The notes under the pieces were generated by a model that saw nothing but the letters and a program-made list of their open reading frames with translations, ran no database searches and was not told the origin of the DNA. From Platanthera guangdongensis (taxonomy: Eukaryota > Streptophyta > Magnoliopsida > Asparagales > Orchidaceae): DNA of 64,000 nt. Each line of letters starts with the position of its first letter. The first letter of the stretch is position 1. The stretch lies in contig CM077151.1 in the NCBI GenBank assembly GCA_039583875.1, positions 116,454,609-116,518,608 on the forward strand, written 5' to 3'. Made by a program: the position numbers and the translations under genes. This document shows positions 34,707 to 45,402 of the stretch, piece by piece.

Positions 34707-34711
34707 CTGTG
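34707..34711 (+). other. TAT1 target site duplication, left
   Basis: CTGTG here and CTGTG at 47454-47458 flank TAT1. The intact SIRE2 3' LTR near 56725 reads ATAAATCTGTGAGTATGC, which is exactly the joined flank with one CTGTG. Confidence 0.97.
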
Positions 34712-35596
34712 TGTACAACCCCGTGTTCGCCGAGCGGGTCCCACCAAGGAGATCGAGCGAACCGGCCCTGCGGCCCGCACCCATGCAACAAGCAGGCATG
34801 CGGCAAAGGGCTGGTCCGCTCCCGCCTAGTTCGAGCGAGCGAGCCGGGCGAGACGACTCCCCACCCCTCCCGCTCGCTCGAAGAATCGTCGGCCGAAGCA
34901 GTGGGCACCAATCGTCGAGCCGGTACCCGCGGAGGGGCTCGGCGACCTGCGATCTGCGAGCCGTTCTGAGGGTCGCAACAGCCACCAGCCCGCCCCTTAT
35001 TCGCGACCTAGTCGCCTGTCCGCCCCGGAAGAGGACTGGCAGGTCGCGGTGGCCCGGCTCGTGTTCGCCCAGGAAGGATAGGCAGGCCGCTGGAGCCGGG
35101 TCGCATCCGCCTCCCGTGGAGGGGAATTGGAGGCGAGCTGACTCCCCATGTGTGTGAATAGCTCCTCCAAACAGCGGAGCCACGCTGTTGGCAGACCAGG
35201 TTGGACTGCGCATAACTGCTCAGGACAGCGGAGTTTGGCTGTTGGCAGACCCGACCCAGGGATTTTTGGTATTTTCAGGTCAGTTCTTCTGATTATTGGC
35301 AGTTCAGTTTCCAAAAAACTATAAATAAGACCCAAGGGGTACCTCAGAGGGCACGCTTGGAGTGCCTACCTACTCCCGCTTTCAAGTGCTTTCTGAGGGT
35401 AACTTAGCTCGGCTCCTGGCTAAGGAGGGGAAGCGCTCAGAGATCTTCCGGGTTTGTGGTGGGACCTCCCTGCCGAGCCCTTGGGTCTGTTTCTTCTTGC
35501 CTTCTTCGTTGTTTTTCTTGCAGGAGCAAAGTAGGCGCGAGACCACCCCTTCCCCAAGGGTCGAACTCCACAAGAGGTCGGATTCCGGTTTCAACA
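34712..35596 (+). repeat. TAT1 5' LTR
   Basis: GC-rich in its first half, with repeated CGAGCGAGC-like words, and ending TTTCAACA. A TATA box TATAAATA at 35320-35327 gives a likely start near 35350 for sense transcripts. Open frames cross the GC-rich part on both strands (for example 34711-35157) and in both LTRs, but they show no domain and I do not call them genes. Confidence 0.95.
35320..35327 (+). promoter_or_regulatory. TATA box of TAT1 sense promoter
   Basis: TATAAATA is preceded by AAAAAAC and followed by AGACC. It is kept in the 3' LTR at 47177-47184. It is the only good TATA box on the plus strand of the LTR. Confidence 0.75.
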
Positions 35597-35598
35597 TT

Positions 35599-35616
35599 TT
35601 GGTGCGGTGAGCGTGG
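35599..35616 (+). promoter_or_regulatory. TAT1 primer-binding site, putative
   Basis: TTGGTGCGGTGAGCGTGG begins two bases after the LTR. The opening TTGGTGC is the common start of the PBS in Tat/Ogre-type elements; I do not assign the tRNA. Confidence 0.6.
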
Positions 35617-35652
35617 ATCGTGGTCAGCGCAGAAAAGCTTCGGCGAGCTCAA

Positions 35653-37020
35653 ATGACGGGAGGACAAGGATCTGACAGGCAGAACTCGCCCCCCCCCGCC
35701 TCTCGCAATGGTGGGGATGCTGGAAGACTTCAGGAACGAGGTGTTGGGCCTCGTCAAGTTCGCACTCGGCGCGCGGGCCGAGTGCTCGACTCCGGCAGCA
35801 CAGATCGCGGCCGCCCCCTCTTTGGGCGAGGACGCTCCCGGCCGGCGAGCTGGGAAGGAAGTGGCCGAGGAAGGCCGAGGGTGTGATCTCCCGGGGCGCG
35901 AGATCTTCCCCGGCTCGGCAGGCCGATGCAGGTTCGGCGAGTTGGGCTCGCGATACTCGCCGGCTCGCCCAGTGGGGGGGGGGGGGGCAGTCCCTTCAGC
36001 GAGCTGGTCTCCTCAGCTCCCGTCCCAGATGGGTTCAGGGAACCCGAGACGTCCTACTACACCGGAAAGGGGGATCCAGTCCAGCACGTCCAATGGTTCG
36101 AGGATGTGGTTTCCATCCATCAGATGTCGGATGGATTCAAATGCTGACTCTTCGCCATCATCCTCTGTGAGAAGGCAAGGGAGTGGTTCCACCAGCTGCC
36201 GGCTAGTTCCATCTACTGCTTCGAGGACTTGCGCTGAGGGTTCATGCTAAGGTTCACCACTTCGAAGAAGAGGAAGAAGGAGTCCGAGTCTTTGTTCCAC
36301 ATTAAGCAAGGAGTGAACGAGACATTGGGGAGCTACGTGAACCGATTTCAGGAGGAAGTTACCCAGGTCCAGGAGATGCCGGGCCATAGTCTGATGATGG
36401 CCTTTACCCTAGGCCTGCAGCAGGGGTTCTTCTGAATGGAGCTGAAGAGAGTTCCCCCTCTCTCCTACGAGGAGTTGATGGAGAGGGCGGCGAGAGAGGT
36501 CGACGGGGAGGCGTCGAACCCGGAGTTTGTAAGAAAGCTAGCCAGGTGGGCCATGGAGGAAGAGAAAGAGTCGAGAGGAGGAAAGGCACAGGAGGAGAGA
36601 AGAGGGGAACCTAGGCAGAGGGAGCAAAGGCAGCTCCAGTGGCAACAACAGCCGAGGTGGGGGCACCAGGAGCCTGACCGTCGGCTGGGCTGAAGACCTG
36701 AGTGGCAGGGGCAGGGGCCACCAAGAGGATACTACGGAAGGGGTCACCATCAGGGGAGGCAAGATCAGTTCCACCCTCCGGGCTGGAGGCAAGGCCAGAG
36801 GCCCCGGCTCCTCGATCAGGAGGAGGCCATGGCCATAGCTTTGGGAGCAAGGAGGGGGATCATGAGGAGGAGGAGAAGGGAGGTCAGGGTGGAGCTGCCC
36901 TATTGCGACTTCCATCAGGAAGAGGGGCACGCAACGGCCACGTGCCCGGAATTCTTGGAGATGAGAGGTAATAGGGAACGGCAGCAGCAGTAGCAGCAGA
37001 GGCGCGGTAAGAAGTGAGGA
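35653..37020 (+). pseudogene. TAT1 gag, six in-frame stops
   Basis: The ATG at 35653 (MTGGQGSDRQNS) starts gag. A run of C at 35691 and a run of G at 35982 each shift the frame. The retrotransposon gag domain lies at about 36040-36480: TGKGDPVQHVQWFEDVV, AREWFHQLPASSIYCF, HIKQGVNETLGSYVNRFQEE, LPPLSYEELMERA-like. A knuckle YCDFHQEEGHATATC follows (36900-36950). Frame 1 contains stops at 36145, 36235, 36433, 36691 and 37015 (TGA) and 36991 (TAG). Each TGA sits where relatives or context suggest an Arg CGA; the TAG lies in a CAG run. This is the pattern of C-to-T change at methylated sites. Confidence 0.9.
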
Positions 37021-37079
37021 TCGAGGAGGTCCTGCCTCGGGCGGAGGAGGATCGTTGCGAAGACCGGGTGGATGTCGGG

Positions 37080-37640
37080 AGCCGAAGAGGTATCAGAGTG
37101 ATCCACGTGGGAGTAGGGATCGAGGCTTCCCGCAAGGCAAGTCTCCACACCATGTACCGGCGGAGCGTCGCCTCTACATCCCAAACCCCACCACCGGAGG
37201 AGAGGATCACCTTCTCCAGGAGTGATATGCCAGACCACGAGGATCCGTTCTGTGATGCGCTGGTCATCAAGGCCGCCATCGAGAATTTCACTGTCTCTCG
37301 GATCCTCGTGGACAACGGGAGCTCCGTCAACGTCGTCTTCAAAAAGGCGTTTGACGCGATGAAGGTGGAGGCTAAGAGGGTGCTGGCCTCAGACGGGCCC
37401 TTGTTCGGGTTCTCAGGAGAAAGGAAGGAAGTAGAGGGAGGAGTTGGCCTCCATGTCACCTTGGGGGGGGGGGGGGGCAGTCCCGAAACTGCAAGTTCGT
37501 CATTGTGGACGCCCCCAGCAGCTACAGCGCCATCTTCGGGAGGCCTCTTATCAGCGCCTTCCGCTGCGTCCCCTCATCTTTCCATCAATGTTTGAAGTTC
37601 AACGCTGAGGGGGTCCAGGTCAGGGTCAGGGGGGACCCAA
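37080..37640 (+). pseudogene. TAT1 aspartic protease, frameshifted
   Basis: The reading HEDPFCDALVIKAAIENFTV then SRILVDNGSSVNVVFKKAFD has the active site as DNGS, a form common in Tat proteases. A run of 13-14 G at 37464, followed by CAGTCCC, moves the frame; the domain then continues with KFVIVDAPSSYSAIFGRPLI and AFRCVPSSFHQCLKF. The domain would process the Gag-Pol chain. Apart from the G run and a change of frame relative to gag it looks well kept. Confidence 0.85.
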
Positions 37641-37659
37641 AGGTGGCGCGGGAGTGTTA

Positions 37660-38003
37660 TTGTCACTGCGGTGAACACCATCTCTTGGCAGGAGGGAGCC
37701 GAGGAGATGGGACGGAGGATGGAGAAGGCCGAGCAGGAGGCAGGAGGGGCGGAGCCAAAAGTGAAGGGCCACACAGGAGAGGCGACAGGAGCAGATCTGG
37801 AGGAGGTGGCCGAAGTAAGGGGCGTGGGAGAAGAGATGGAGGTAGAGGTCCCCATTCCAGAGGAAGGGGATGCCGAAGGATGGGGGGAGCAATCCAGGCT
37901 GTAGGCGGCAGAGAAAGTGGTAGAGCTGGAGGTGCTCACCCGGGGAGGCAGGATGGAGAAGATTCGCGTCAGCGGAGGGCTGACCCCGGAGGGCTAAGGC
38001 AGG
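37660..38003 (+). pseudogene. TAT1 protease-RT linker
   Basis: Acidic linker coding (MNTISWQEGAEEMGRRMEKA, EVEVPIPEEGDAEGWGE) leads into RT in the frame of pol. It holds a TAG at 37902 and a TAA at 37996. Glu/Gly-rich linkers of this kind before RT are usual in Tat elements. No catalytic function is expected. Confidence 0.6.
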
Positions 38004-41000
38004 ATGCTGGAGTGCATCCAGAAGAATGTGGACATCTTCGCCTGGAATGCCGCGGAGATGCCGGGGGTTGACGCGGATGTGGCTTGCCACCTCCTCAACC
38101 TGGACCCGGGAACACGCCCCATTCAGCAGAAAAAGAGGTCCACGACAGACAAGCTGGCGGAGCCTATCAGGGAGGAGGTGACAATGCTTCTCAAGGCTGG
38201 CTTCGTGTCCGAGATTCAGTACCCCGGCTGGGTCTCCAACATCGTGATGGTTAAAAAAGGAGACGGCCGATGGACAATGTGTATCGATTTTTCCTTACTT
38301 AATAAAGCTTGTCCTAAGGACTGTTATCCTTTGCCTCGGATCGACGCGCTGGTTGACTCAGCCGTCGGCTTTTCTGTAATGAGTTTTTTAGATGCCTTTT
38401 CAGGTTACCATCAGATCAGGATGCACCCCCCGGACATCAAGGATGTCTCGCTCATCACAGTGGATGGCTGCTACTACTACAAGATGATGCCATTCGGGCT
38501 GAAGAATGCTGCGGCCACCTACCAAAAAATGATGGATAGGGTCTTCAAGGAGCAGAGGGGGAGGAACTTTGAGGTGTATGTGGACGACCTCATGATCAAA
38601 AGTCGGGATGTGGACTCCCACCTCCGGGACCTGGAGGAGACTTTCGCCACCCTGCGCAGATACAAGATGCGGTTGAATCCCCTGAAATGTGTCTTTGGGG
38701 CCAGCAGGGGAAAGTTCTTGGGACACCTCCTCACCCCCGCGGGGGTCGAGCCCAACCCAGATAAGATCATGGCTATCTTAGAGCTGGGGTCCCCGCAGAA
38801 TGCGAAGGAGGTCCAACGGCTGACGGGGAAGCTAGCAGGGCTGAGTCGCTTCCTTTCTCGGGCAGGGGAGAAATGCTCCCCCTTCTTCAAAACGCTGAGG
38901 GGTGGTCAGAGGTTTGAATGGACCAAGGAATGCGAGGAGGCGTTCCAGGCCCTCAAGGTGCAGTTGACACAGGCTCCGCTGCTCCAAGGGCCGAAGGAGG
39001 GGGAGGATCTGTTCTTATATCTCGGGGTCGGGGCAGAGGCTCTGAGCTCCGTCCTGGTTCGAGAAGCGGGAAAGAGACAGCTCCCTATTTATTACGTCAT
39101 CCGGGTCCTGATGAAGGCCGAGCTCCGGTATCCGATCTTGGAGAAGCTTGCATTGGCCCTAATCATCTCGGCTCGGTGGCTGCGACCTTACTTACAGGCA
39201 CATTCAATCCGAGTGGTGACCGACCATCCCCTCCGCAACATCTTCGAGGGGGTGGAGCATTCAGGCCGGCTGGCTAAATGGTCGGTGGAGCTGAGCGAGT
39301 TCGATGTCTCCTTCGTTTCGCGGCTCTCGATCAAAGCTCAGGCGATGGCCGACTTCCTGGCCGACTACGTGGTGGAAGTAGCGGAGGAAGAGCTCACCCG
39401 CCTGACTCCTTGGAAAGTGAGGGTGGATGGAGCCTCAGGGAGGCATTCCCTTGGAGTGGGGGTGGTCCTAGAAAGCCCTCAAGGGACTCGAATTGAGCAG
39501 ACGGTGGTGGTGCACTTTCCCATTACCAACAACCAGGCCGAGTACGAGGCCGTGATAGCAGGGCTGCGCCTGGCCAGGGAGCTGGCGGTGCTGGATGTGG
39601 AGGTCTTTACTGACTCCATGGTGGTGACTTCCCAGATCAACGGGGAGTTCGAAGCAAGGGAACCCACCCTGAAGTCATACTTGGCCAAAGTGAAGGGGGT
39701 CATAGGCACCTTTCAGACCTTCTCCATCCGACACGTGCCAAGGGAAGAGAATGAACAAGCCGACCAGCTAGCAAAGCATGGTCCCCGGGCGGGGGGCACC
39801 ATCACCGACCTGTTCCGCCCCTCCATCGAAGAAGGGGAGCTCATGGAAATCGACCAACAAGCTTCGTGGATGGATCCAGTAGTAGTTTTCCTCCCCACGG
39901 GAGAATATCCGGAGGGGGTAGACAGGAAGAAGCTAAGGCACAAGTCAGCTTACTACCTCCTCAAGGGCGGGCAGCTATACAGGAAGATCCTCTTCGGGAT
40001 GCTGGCTCGCTGCGTGGCCGAGGGCAAGGCGCAGAGGATCTTGGAGGAAGTCCACCCCGAGGAATGCGGAAGTCATTCCGGGAGTCGGACCCTGGAGGGA
40101 AGGATAGTCAGGCAAGGGTATTTCTGGCCCACCCTAGGTCGAGATGCCGCGGAGTTCGCAAGAAGATGTCATAAGTGCCAGCTGTTTGCCCCTCTTCAGC
40201 TACAGCTGGCCCAACGAGTCAAGAGTATCACGGCCCCCTGGCCCTTCGCAATCTGGGGAATGGATTTGGTTGGACCGTTTCCCCAGGCCAGCGGTCAGAG
40301 AAGGTTCCTCCTAGTGATGATCGACTACTTCTCGAAGTAGATGGAGGTGAAGGCGTTGGCCAAGGTGACCTCCCAAGTGATCAGGAACTTTGTTTGGGGG
40401 GAGATCATCTGTCTACATGGGCTGCCCCAGGCCATCGTCACAGACAACGGGCCCCAGTTTGCCAGTGCCGAGTTCACCAGCTTCTGCGAGCAGCTCGGAA
40501 TCGACCTCAGGTTCGCCTCGGTCCACCACCCCAGGAGTAACAGGCAGGTGGAGGCCGCGAACAAGTTCATCATCAACCTCCTCAAGAAGAAGGTGGAGAA
40601 TTTGAGGGGGAGCTGGGTAGAGCAGCTCCCCGCAGTTCTTTGGGCCCTATGAACCACCCCTAACACGGCTACAGGGGAGACACCCTTCAAGATCTCCCAT
40701 GGGTGCGAGGCGGTGCTCCCCGTAAAATTTGAAGTCCAAACGCCGCGAGTCGGGGCGGCCAAAGAGGGCCGAGAGGAATGGCAAGCCGAGAATGAGGAGG
40801 AGCTGAGGCTCTCCCTAGACATGGTGGAGGAGCTGAGGGACCTTTCCGCCATCCGGCAGGAGGAGGTGAAAAGAAGAATGGCCAAGTACTTTGACAAGCA
40901 CGTCAGGGTCAAGCAGTTCGTGGAAGGGGATCTGGTGCTGAAGAAGGTAGACGCGGCAGGGAGGTCAGCGTCCGTAGGGATGCTCAACCCCAGCTGGGAG

Positions 41001-41117
41001 GGGCCATTTATTGTGAAGGAAGCTTTGAAGACAGGAGGCTATCGGCTCCAAAATATAGAGGGCGAGACCCTGAGTCTCACCTGGAGTGGAGACGACCTAA
41101 AAAGGTTTTTTCCCTAA
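38004..41117 (+). pseudogene. TAT1 pol: RT, RNase H, second RNase H, integrase
   Basis: One frame runs from the ATG at 38004, open for 778 codons, then past a TAG (40338) and a TGA (40650) to TAA at 41115. RT: YPGWVSNIVMVKKGDGRWTM, MMPFGLKNAAATYQKMMDRV, catalytic YVDDLMIKSR (about 38580). A first RNase H follows (KAELRYPILEKLALALIISA). A second RNase H at about 39410-39790 has VDGASG, NNQAEYEAVIAGL, FTDSMVV and EENEQADQLAKHG, all four acidic positions present. Integrase has CHKCQLFAP, then MDLVGPF, TDNGPQF and QVEAANK (the D,D,E set). The TAG replaces a Trp-like position after YFSK; the TGA sits at a likely CGA. Confidence 0.93.
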
Positions 41118-41205
41118 ACGCTTGTAAGCGACACTATGATTATAATGAATTCCTTTCCCCCCTCCCCAGTATTGTCGTAGCTAGCCTGTATAGAGAGATG
41201 GGTAT

Positions 41206-42430
41206 GTGTCTGGACCCCGAGAAGTTCCCGCTGCCAGGCTCTCACCTAGCTGGCAGGGCCGGAAGTCACTCGCTGTCACCCTTAGCCTCGAGAAGATCCC
41301 GCTGTCAGGCTCTCACCTAGCTGGCAGGGCCGGAAGTCACTCGATGGAATGTGTTTGGACCCCGAGAAGATCCCGCTGCCAGGCTCTCACCTAGCTGGCA
41401 GGGCCGGAAGTCACTCGGTGTCATCCTTAACCTCGAGAAGATCCCGCTGCCAGGCTCTCACCTAGCTGGCAGGGCCGGAAGTCACTCGATGGAATGTGTT
41501 TGGACCCCGAGAAGATCCCGCTGCCAGGCTCTCACCTAGCTGGCAGGGCCGGAAGTCACTCGGTGTCATCCTTAACCTCGAGAAGATCCCGCTGCCAGGC
41601 TCTCACCTAGCTGGCAGGGCCGGAAGTCACTCGATGGAATGTGTTTGGACCCCGAGAAGATCCCGCTTCCAGGCTCTCACCTAGCTGGCAGGGCCGGAAG
41701 TCACTCGGTGTCATCCTTGACCTCGAGAAGATCCCGCTGCCAGGCTCTCACCTAGCTGGCAGGGCCGGAAGTCACTCGATGGAATGTGTTTGGACCTCGA
41801 GAAGATACCGCTGCCAGGCTCTCACCTATCTGGCAGGGCCGGAAGTCACTCGGTGTCATCCTTAACCTCGAAAAGATCCCGCTGCCAGGCTCTCACCTAG
41901 CTGGCAGGGACGGAAGTCACTCGATGGAATGTGTTTGGACCCCGAGAAGATCCCGCTGTCAGGTTCTCACCTAGCTGGCATGGCCGGAAGTCACTCGGTG
42001 TCATCCTTAACCTCGAGAAGATCCCGCTGCCAGGCTCTCACCTAGCTGGCAGGGCCGAAAGTGACTCGATGGAATGTGTTTGGACACCGAGAAGATCCCG
42101 CTGCCAGGCTCTCACCTAGCTGGCAGGGCCGGAAGTCACTCGGTGTCATCCTTGACCTCGAGAAGATCCCGCTGCCAGGCTCTCACCTAGCTGGCAGGGC
42201 CGGAAGTCACTCGATGGAATGTGTTTGGACCCCGAGAAGATCCCGTTGCCAGGCTCTCACCTAGCTGGCAGGGCCGGAAGTCACTCGGTGTCATCCTCGG
42301 CCTCGAGAAGATCCCGCTGCCAGGCTCTCACCTAGCTGGCAGGGCCGGAAGTCACTCGATGGCAGCAGTTTGCGACCCAGAGCGAATCATGATGCCGGGC
42401 TCCCACCTAGCCGGCAGAACCGAAAACTAC
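41206..42430 (+). repeat. 145-bp tandem array in TAT1 3' region
   Basis: Eight 145-bp units start at 41206, 41351, 41496, 41641, 41786, 41931, 42076 and 42221, plus a degenerate half-unit to about 42430. Each unit is two related halves of about 72 bp, one starting GTTTGGACCCCGAG, the other CCTTAACCTCGAG. Each half has an inverted repeat CTGCCAG...CTGGCAG around CTCTCACCTAG. Adjacent units are nearly identical. ORFs here are by-products. Variable tandem repeats in this place are known in Tat/Ogre-type elements and may seed satellites. Confidence 0.95.
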
Positions 42431-42853
42431 TCAAATGGTGTTAATAAAGGATTGGGATATGATGACTCGGGCAAACAGCAAACCGCCTCGCCTCGCCTGG
42501 TCCGCGAGTGGCCTCGGCAGCGGAGGCCGTGCCGCTGATATAGGTCGCCCAGAGCGGGACGACCCGTCGTGCCTCCTATAACTCCTAAGCCGAATCCATA
42601 GGCATACGACCTCGTTGACACAATGCGAGGTGAGCGGCAGCGAGCGCGAAAACGAAAAATTACATCGCGCAATGACCGCAGGCAGACGTAAGTAACGAGT
42701 GGGGAAGCATTTGTAAGAGCATTAACAGACGAAAATCAAAAAGTATAGGCGCGTCCCGCGCTTACATCTCAGACGGCAAAAAGAGCATAATGTTTACACC
42801 TAATAAATAAATGTCAAAAAGCAGGGGGGACGCGAGATCCGGGGAGGGAAGTC
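42431..42853. other. Spacer between array and antisense gene 1
   Basis: No coding or repeat recognised. Being just downstream (minus strand) of the first antisense gene, it should hold that gene's 3' UTR and poly(A) site; the minus strand has TTTATTTATTAGG near 42811-42799 as a possible A+T-rich signal. Confidence 0.4.
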
Positions 42854-44759
42854 CTAGATGGGCTGGAAGGACTTATCCCCGGGATCCGGCACAGCGAGGA
42901 ACAGTGCCGGCACCACGTCGCTCGCCGAGAGATCTGTGGCCTCGCCCTTGAGGAGATCCGCACGCCGCAACATCTGCATCGTGTATTTCGCGGCGCTAGC
43001 GGCGTTCTTCTGCATCAACACTTCCAACTCGTGGTCAGAATGATGCTCGAGCGGGCAGCCCCTGCTGTCAGGCGGAGGGACAACCGTGGCAACCTCCAGC
43101 TCGCGCACCCGCGCCTCCAGCGCCGATTTGTCCTGACCCAGGGTGGCGATCTCGGCACCCATCCGGCTCGCCGTCGCCGCGTCCTGGGGAAAGGAGAGAG
43201 AATCATAAGGTGAATTCGCAAGAAGGGGCGCTTGTCGAAGGTGAACACGTACCACCCCGCCCAGGTACCGCGCGAGGGTCTCCTCTGCCGCGTCCGCCCG
43301 TCTCCTCTGAAGATCCGCGTCCTCCTGAGCAAGCTTTCGGGCCTCCTCCCTATCGTCCGCCAACTTCTTGAGGGAGGTGGCATTCCGCTCCAGCTGGGTG
43401 CAGCGCCTCCCAACCATATGGGCTACCTCCAGGCCGCGCAGCTGAGCCCGCGCACTCTCGTGAACCAGTACTCGCGTCGCCTCTTTGTCGTAGATAGCGG
43501 CGTCCTCTCGCGAGTCGAGGCCGAACGAGAAGTTGTCGGTCTCCCCGCCGATGGTGTCCTGCTCCAGCCAACTCGGCAGCAGAGTCGAGACCACCGCACG
43601 ATTAGACTCCTTGTCCCATGACAGAAGCGGGACGCCGAGCTCGTCCAGATATTTCTCGCTGTAGACGAAGTTGCGATGCCCCCTCGGCACCGGCCTCGCG
43701 GCGGTTTGCGACCCGTCCGGCGGCCCGGAGGTACCTGCCGCCCCGGCGGGGATGTCGCTGGTCGAAGCAACAATGGGGGGGGATCCCTCAGTCTGTGGAT
43801 CAGCCGGGGCCTTGCCTTTCCTCTGGCCCCCGGCTAGTTGCTGACCCGTGGACTTCACCGTCTTTGGCGGGGGAGTGGGCTGCTCGCGGCCCGGCCTCTT
43901 CTTAGCAGGGATCGACGGGGCCTCGCGTTGAGCGGCGGCGGCGGCCTGAGCACGGGCGAGGACCCCGGAGGCGACCCGAGCACTCTCATAGGGGGGATGG
44001 AGGGGCACGTCTCGCTCGCCTGCCGAAAAAGGAAAGTAAGACCTAAGAAGCAAAGAGCGAGACAAGAGTAGTGGCGAGTGGCAAACCTCCCCCAGGCAGG
44101 ATGGCAGCAAGGTCGTCGAGGTTGCGGCACAGGTACGCTACCTCGAAGTTCTTCCCAGAGAAGAATCCACATAGGTCGGCTTCGTGGCCTCCCAGGCTTG
44201 GCGGGCGGTAACTCGCCTCGCTGAGCTGCACCGGCGAGTAGGGAACGTTGCCGAAATCCCCCTTGACGAACAGGAATTTCTTGAGCCAGTTGTGACTCTT
44301 GTTAATGGTCTCCCGCACCTTGAGGTGGGCGCTGGAGAAGTAGGCGGTGCCATCCCGGTTCGCACGGAAGGAAAATAGTTTGCGGAAAACCGCGAGATTA
44401 AACTCGATCCGCTCCTCCCACAGGAAACAGGCGAACCCAACCATAACAGCTACAGAGTTCGGGGTCATCTGGCCTATGACGACCCTGAAGTACTTCAGTA
44501 CCTGACGAACCTCTGGCCAGAGGGGGAGGCGAAGGTCCACCTCAAAGTGGGCCAGGGGAATGGCGAGCTCGTTCCCGGACAGATCGTTGATCTTCTCCCC
44601 CTCCCGGGGCCGTCTCGCCGAGAACCCAGCCGGGATATGGTCGCCTAGGGCCTCTAAGTACTCGCGCTCTGAGATGATAGCGCAGGGAAAATCGTGCTCC
44701 GAGAAGGTCCAGGCGCATTTTCTTCGCCCGTCCGCCTCGCCGCCGCCGCCGCCGCCCAT
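42854..44759 (-). CDS. TAT1 antisense gene 1 (gypsy-type transposon domain), 3 exons
   Basis: I predict exons 44759-44087, 44019-43253 and 43183-42854, joined in frame to 589 codons with no stop. Introns are 67 bp (GTTTGC...TTCGGCAG) and 69 bp (GTACGT...TTTCCCCAG). The start is chosen at ATG 44759, before a Gly run and KCAWTFSEHDF. Residues about 50-220 match the Pfam family 'putative gypsy type transposon' (PF04195) as I know it: IPLAHFEVDLRLPLWPEVRQ, MVGFACFLWEERIEFNLAVF, LFSFRANRDGTAYF. A Pro-rich stretch follows, then a coiled coil (RCTQLERNATSLKKLADD, ALEARVRELEVAT). The function is unknown. Such genes lie antisense in Tat elements. Being open while gag is broken is unusual. Confidence 0.8.
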
Positions 44760-44880
44760 TCCGCCGAATTGCCGCCGTTCAAGCGAGACAGACCCGATGG
44801 GTGAGCGAGAATTGTGCTTTGCGGAGAGCAGGAGGCGGGTGAGTGCTTTGAAGCGATGGAGGGATAAGAACCGGCCACGC

Positions 44881-44890
44881 CTATTTATAG
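44881..44890 (-). promoter_or_regulatory. TATA box for antisense gene 1
   Basis: The minus strand reads CTATAAATAG, 122 bp upstream of the chosen ATG, within GC-rich DNA. It is the only such element nearby. A start about 30 bp downstream would give a 5' leader of about 90 bases. Confidence 0.65.
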
Positions 44891-44972
44891 GGAGAAAGAA
44901 AGGGCGGGAATTTTCCCGCCAATGGGAGAGGTGCGAGTAGCAAAAATCGAGCCTGACGGTTCGACTCCCCAA

Positions 44973-45402
44973 CGCACAGCCACAGCGCCAGGACCATTTA
45001 ACAGCAGGTCTCGCTCGACCGCATCCGCACGAAGAATGAGCGGGCGAGTCTTAGCCCGAGCCCACCCAGGATCCCGAGCGAGTCGGGGAGACTCGTGGCT
45101 GGCGAGCTCCTCGGCTCGCTCCCGCTACGATCGGAATGGTGGGTTGGGCGAGGTCGTCCCCAGACCTGCCCTCGCCCCAGGAAGTGGGCGACGGGGGACG
45201 CGAGTACCCTCGAGCCCGCCTCAAGGAAAATAAAAACAGCAACATGATAATTTTGGCGTGCATTAGAGATCAAAAAATCAGGCCCATAGGCGGGCGAGGA
45301 GAGTCACAAATTGTTGCGAATACAGAATGAGGCTTTGAAATAGTAGAAACTACGCGATATCCTGCGAGCGGGGGGGGGGGGGGGGGGGGAAGAAAGGCCG
45401 GA
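44973..45402. other. Spacer between antisense genes
   Basis: GC-rich, without recognised domain. It would include upstream promoter DNA of antisense gene 1 and the 3' end of antisense gene 2. A run of about 20 G lies at 45371-45390. ORFs on both strands look like chance in GC-rich DNA. Confidence 0.5.

Larger units (their letters stand above)
33296..34711 (+). repeat. SIRE2 5' LTR, left part
   Basis: It runs from TGTTGGGTAC to the CTGTG target site of TAT1 and continues at 47459-47616, about 1574 bp in all. The part from 33580 on aligns with the 3' LTR. It holds the GTGTCGACAC array, a TATA box TATATAAAG at 33989, and the box GTGGATGTACCCA with GGGGAACCACTATAAAT (34671-34706). ORFs here (VSTH- and CRHT-rich) only mirror the array. 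The 3' LTR lacks the first roughly 270 bp of this copy. Confidence 0.88.

Noticed and set aside
34650..35213. Long ORFs on both strands in the GC-rich TAT1 LTR, also in the 3' LTR (46460-46987).
   Set aside because: They overlap each other on both strands, show no domain and lie in the LTR; GC-rich DNA has few stops by chance.
37505..38071. A 188-residue Arg/Gly-rich ORF in the TAT1 linker.
   Set aside because: Only its start is the end of protease in a shifted frame; the rest is an out-of-frame reading of the acidic linker.
41206..42538. A series of 62-105 residue ORFs (MFGPREDPAARLSPSW type).
   Set aside because: They recur with the 145-bp tandem unit, which is not a multiple of 3, and start in each unit; they are by-products of the repeat.
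45371..45390. A run of about 20 G as a possible G-quadruplex or regulatory element.
   Set aside because: Several long G or C runs occur across TAT1 and elsewhere; most likely homopolymer expansion or assembly uncertainty.
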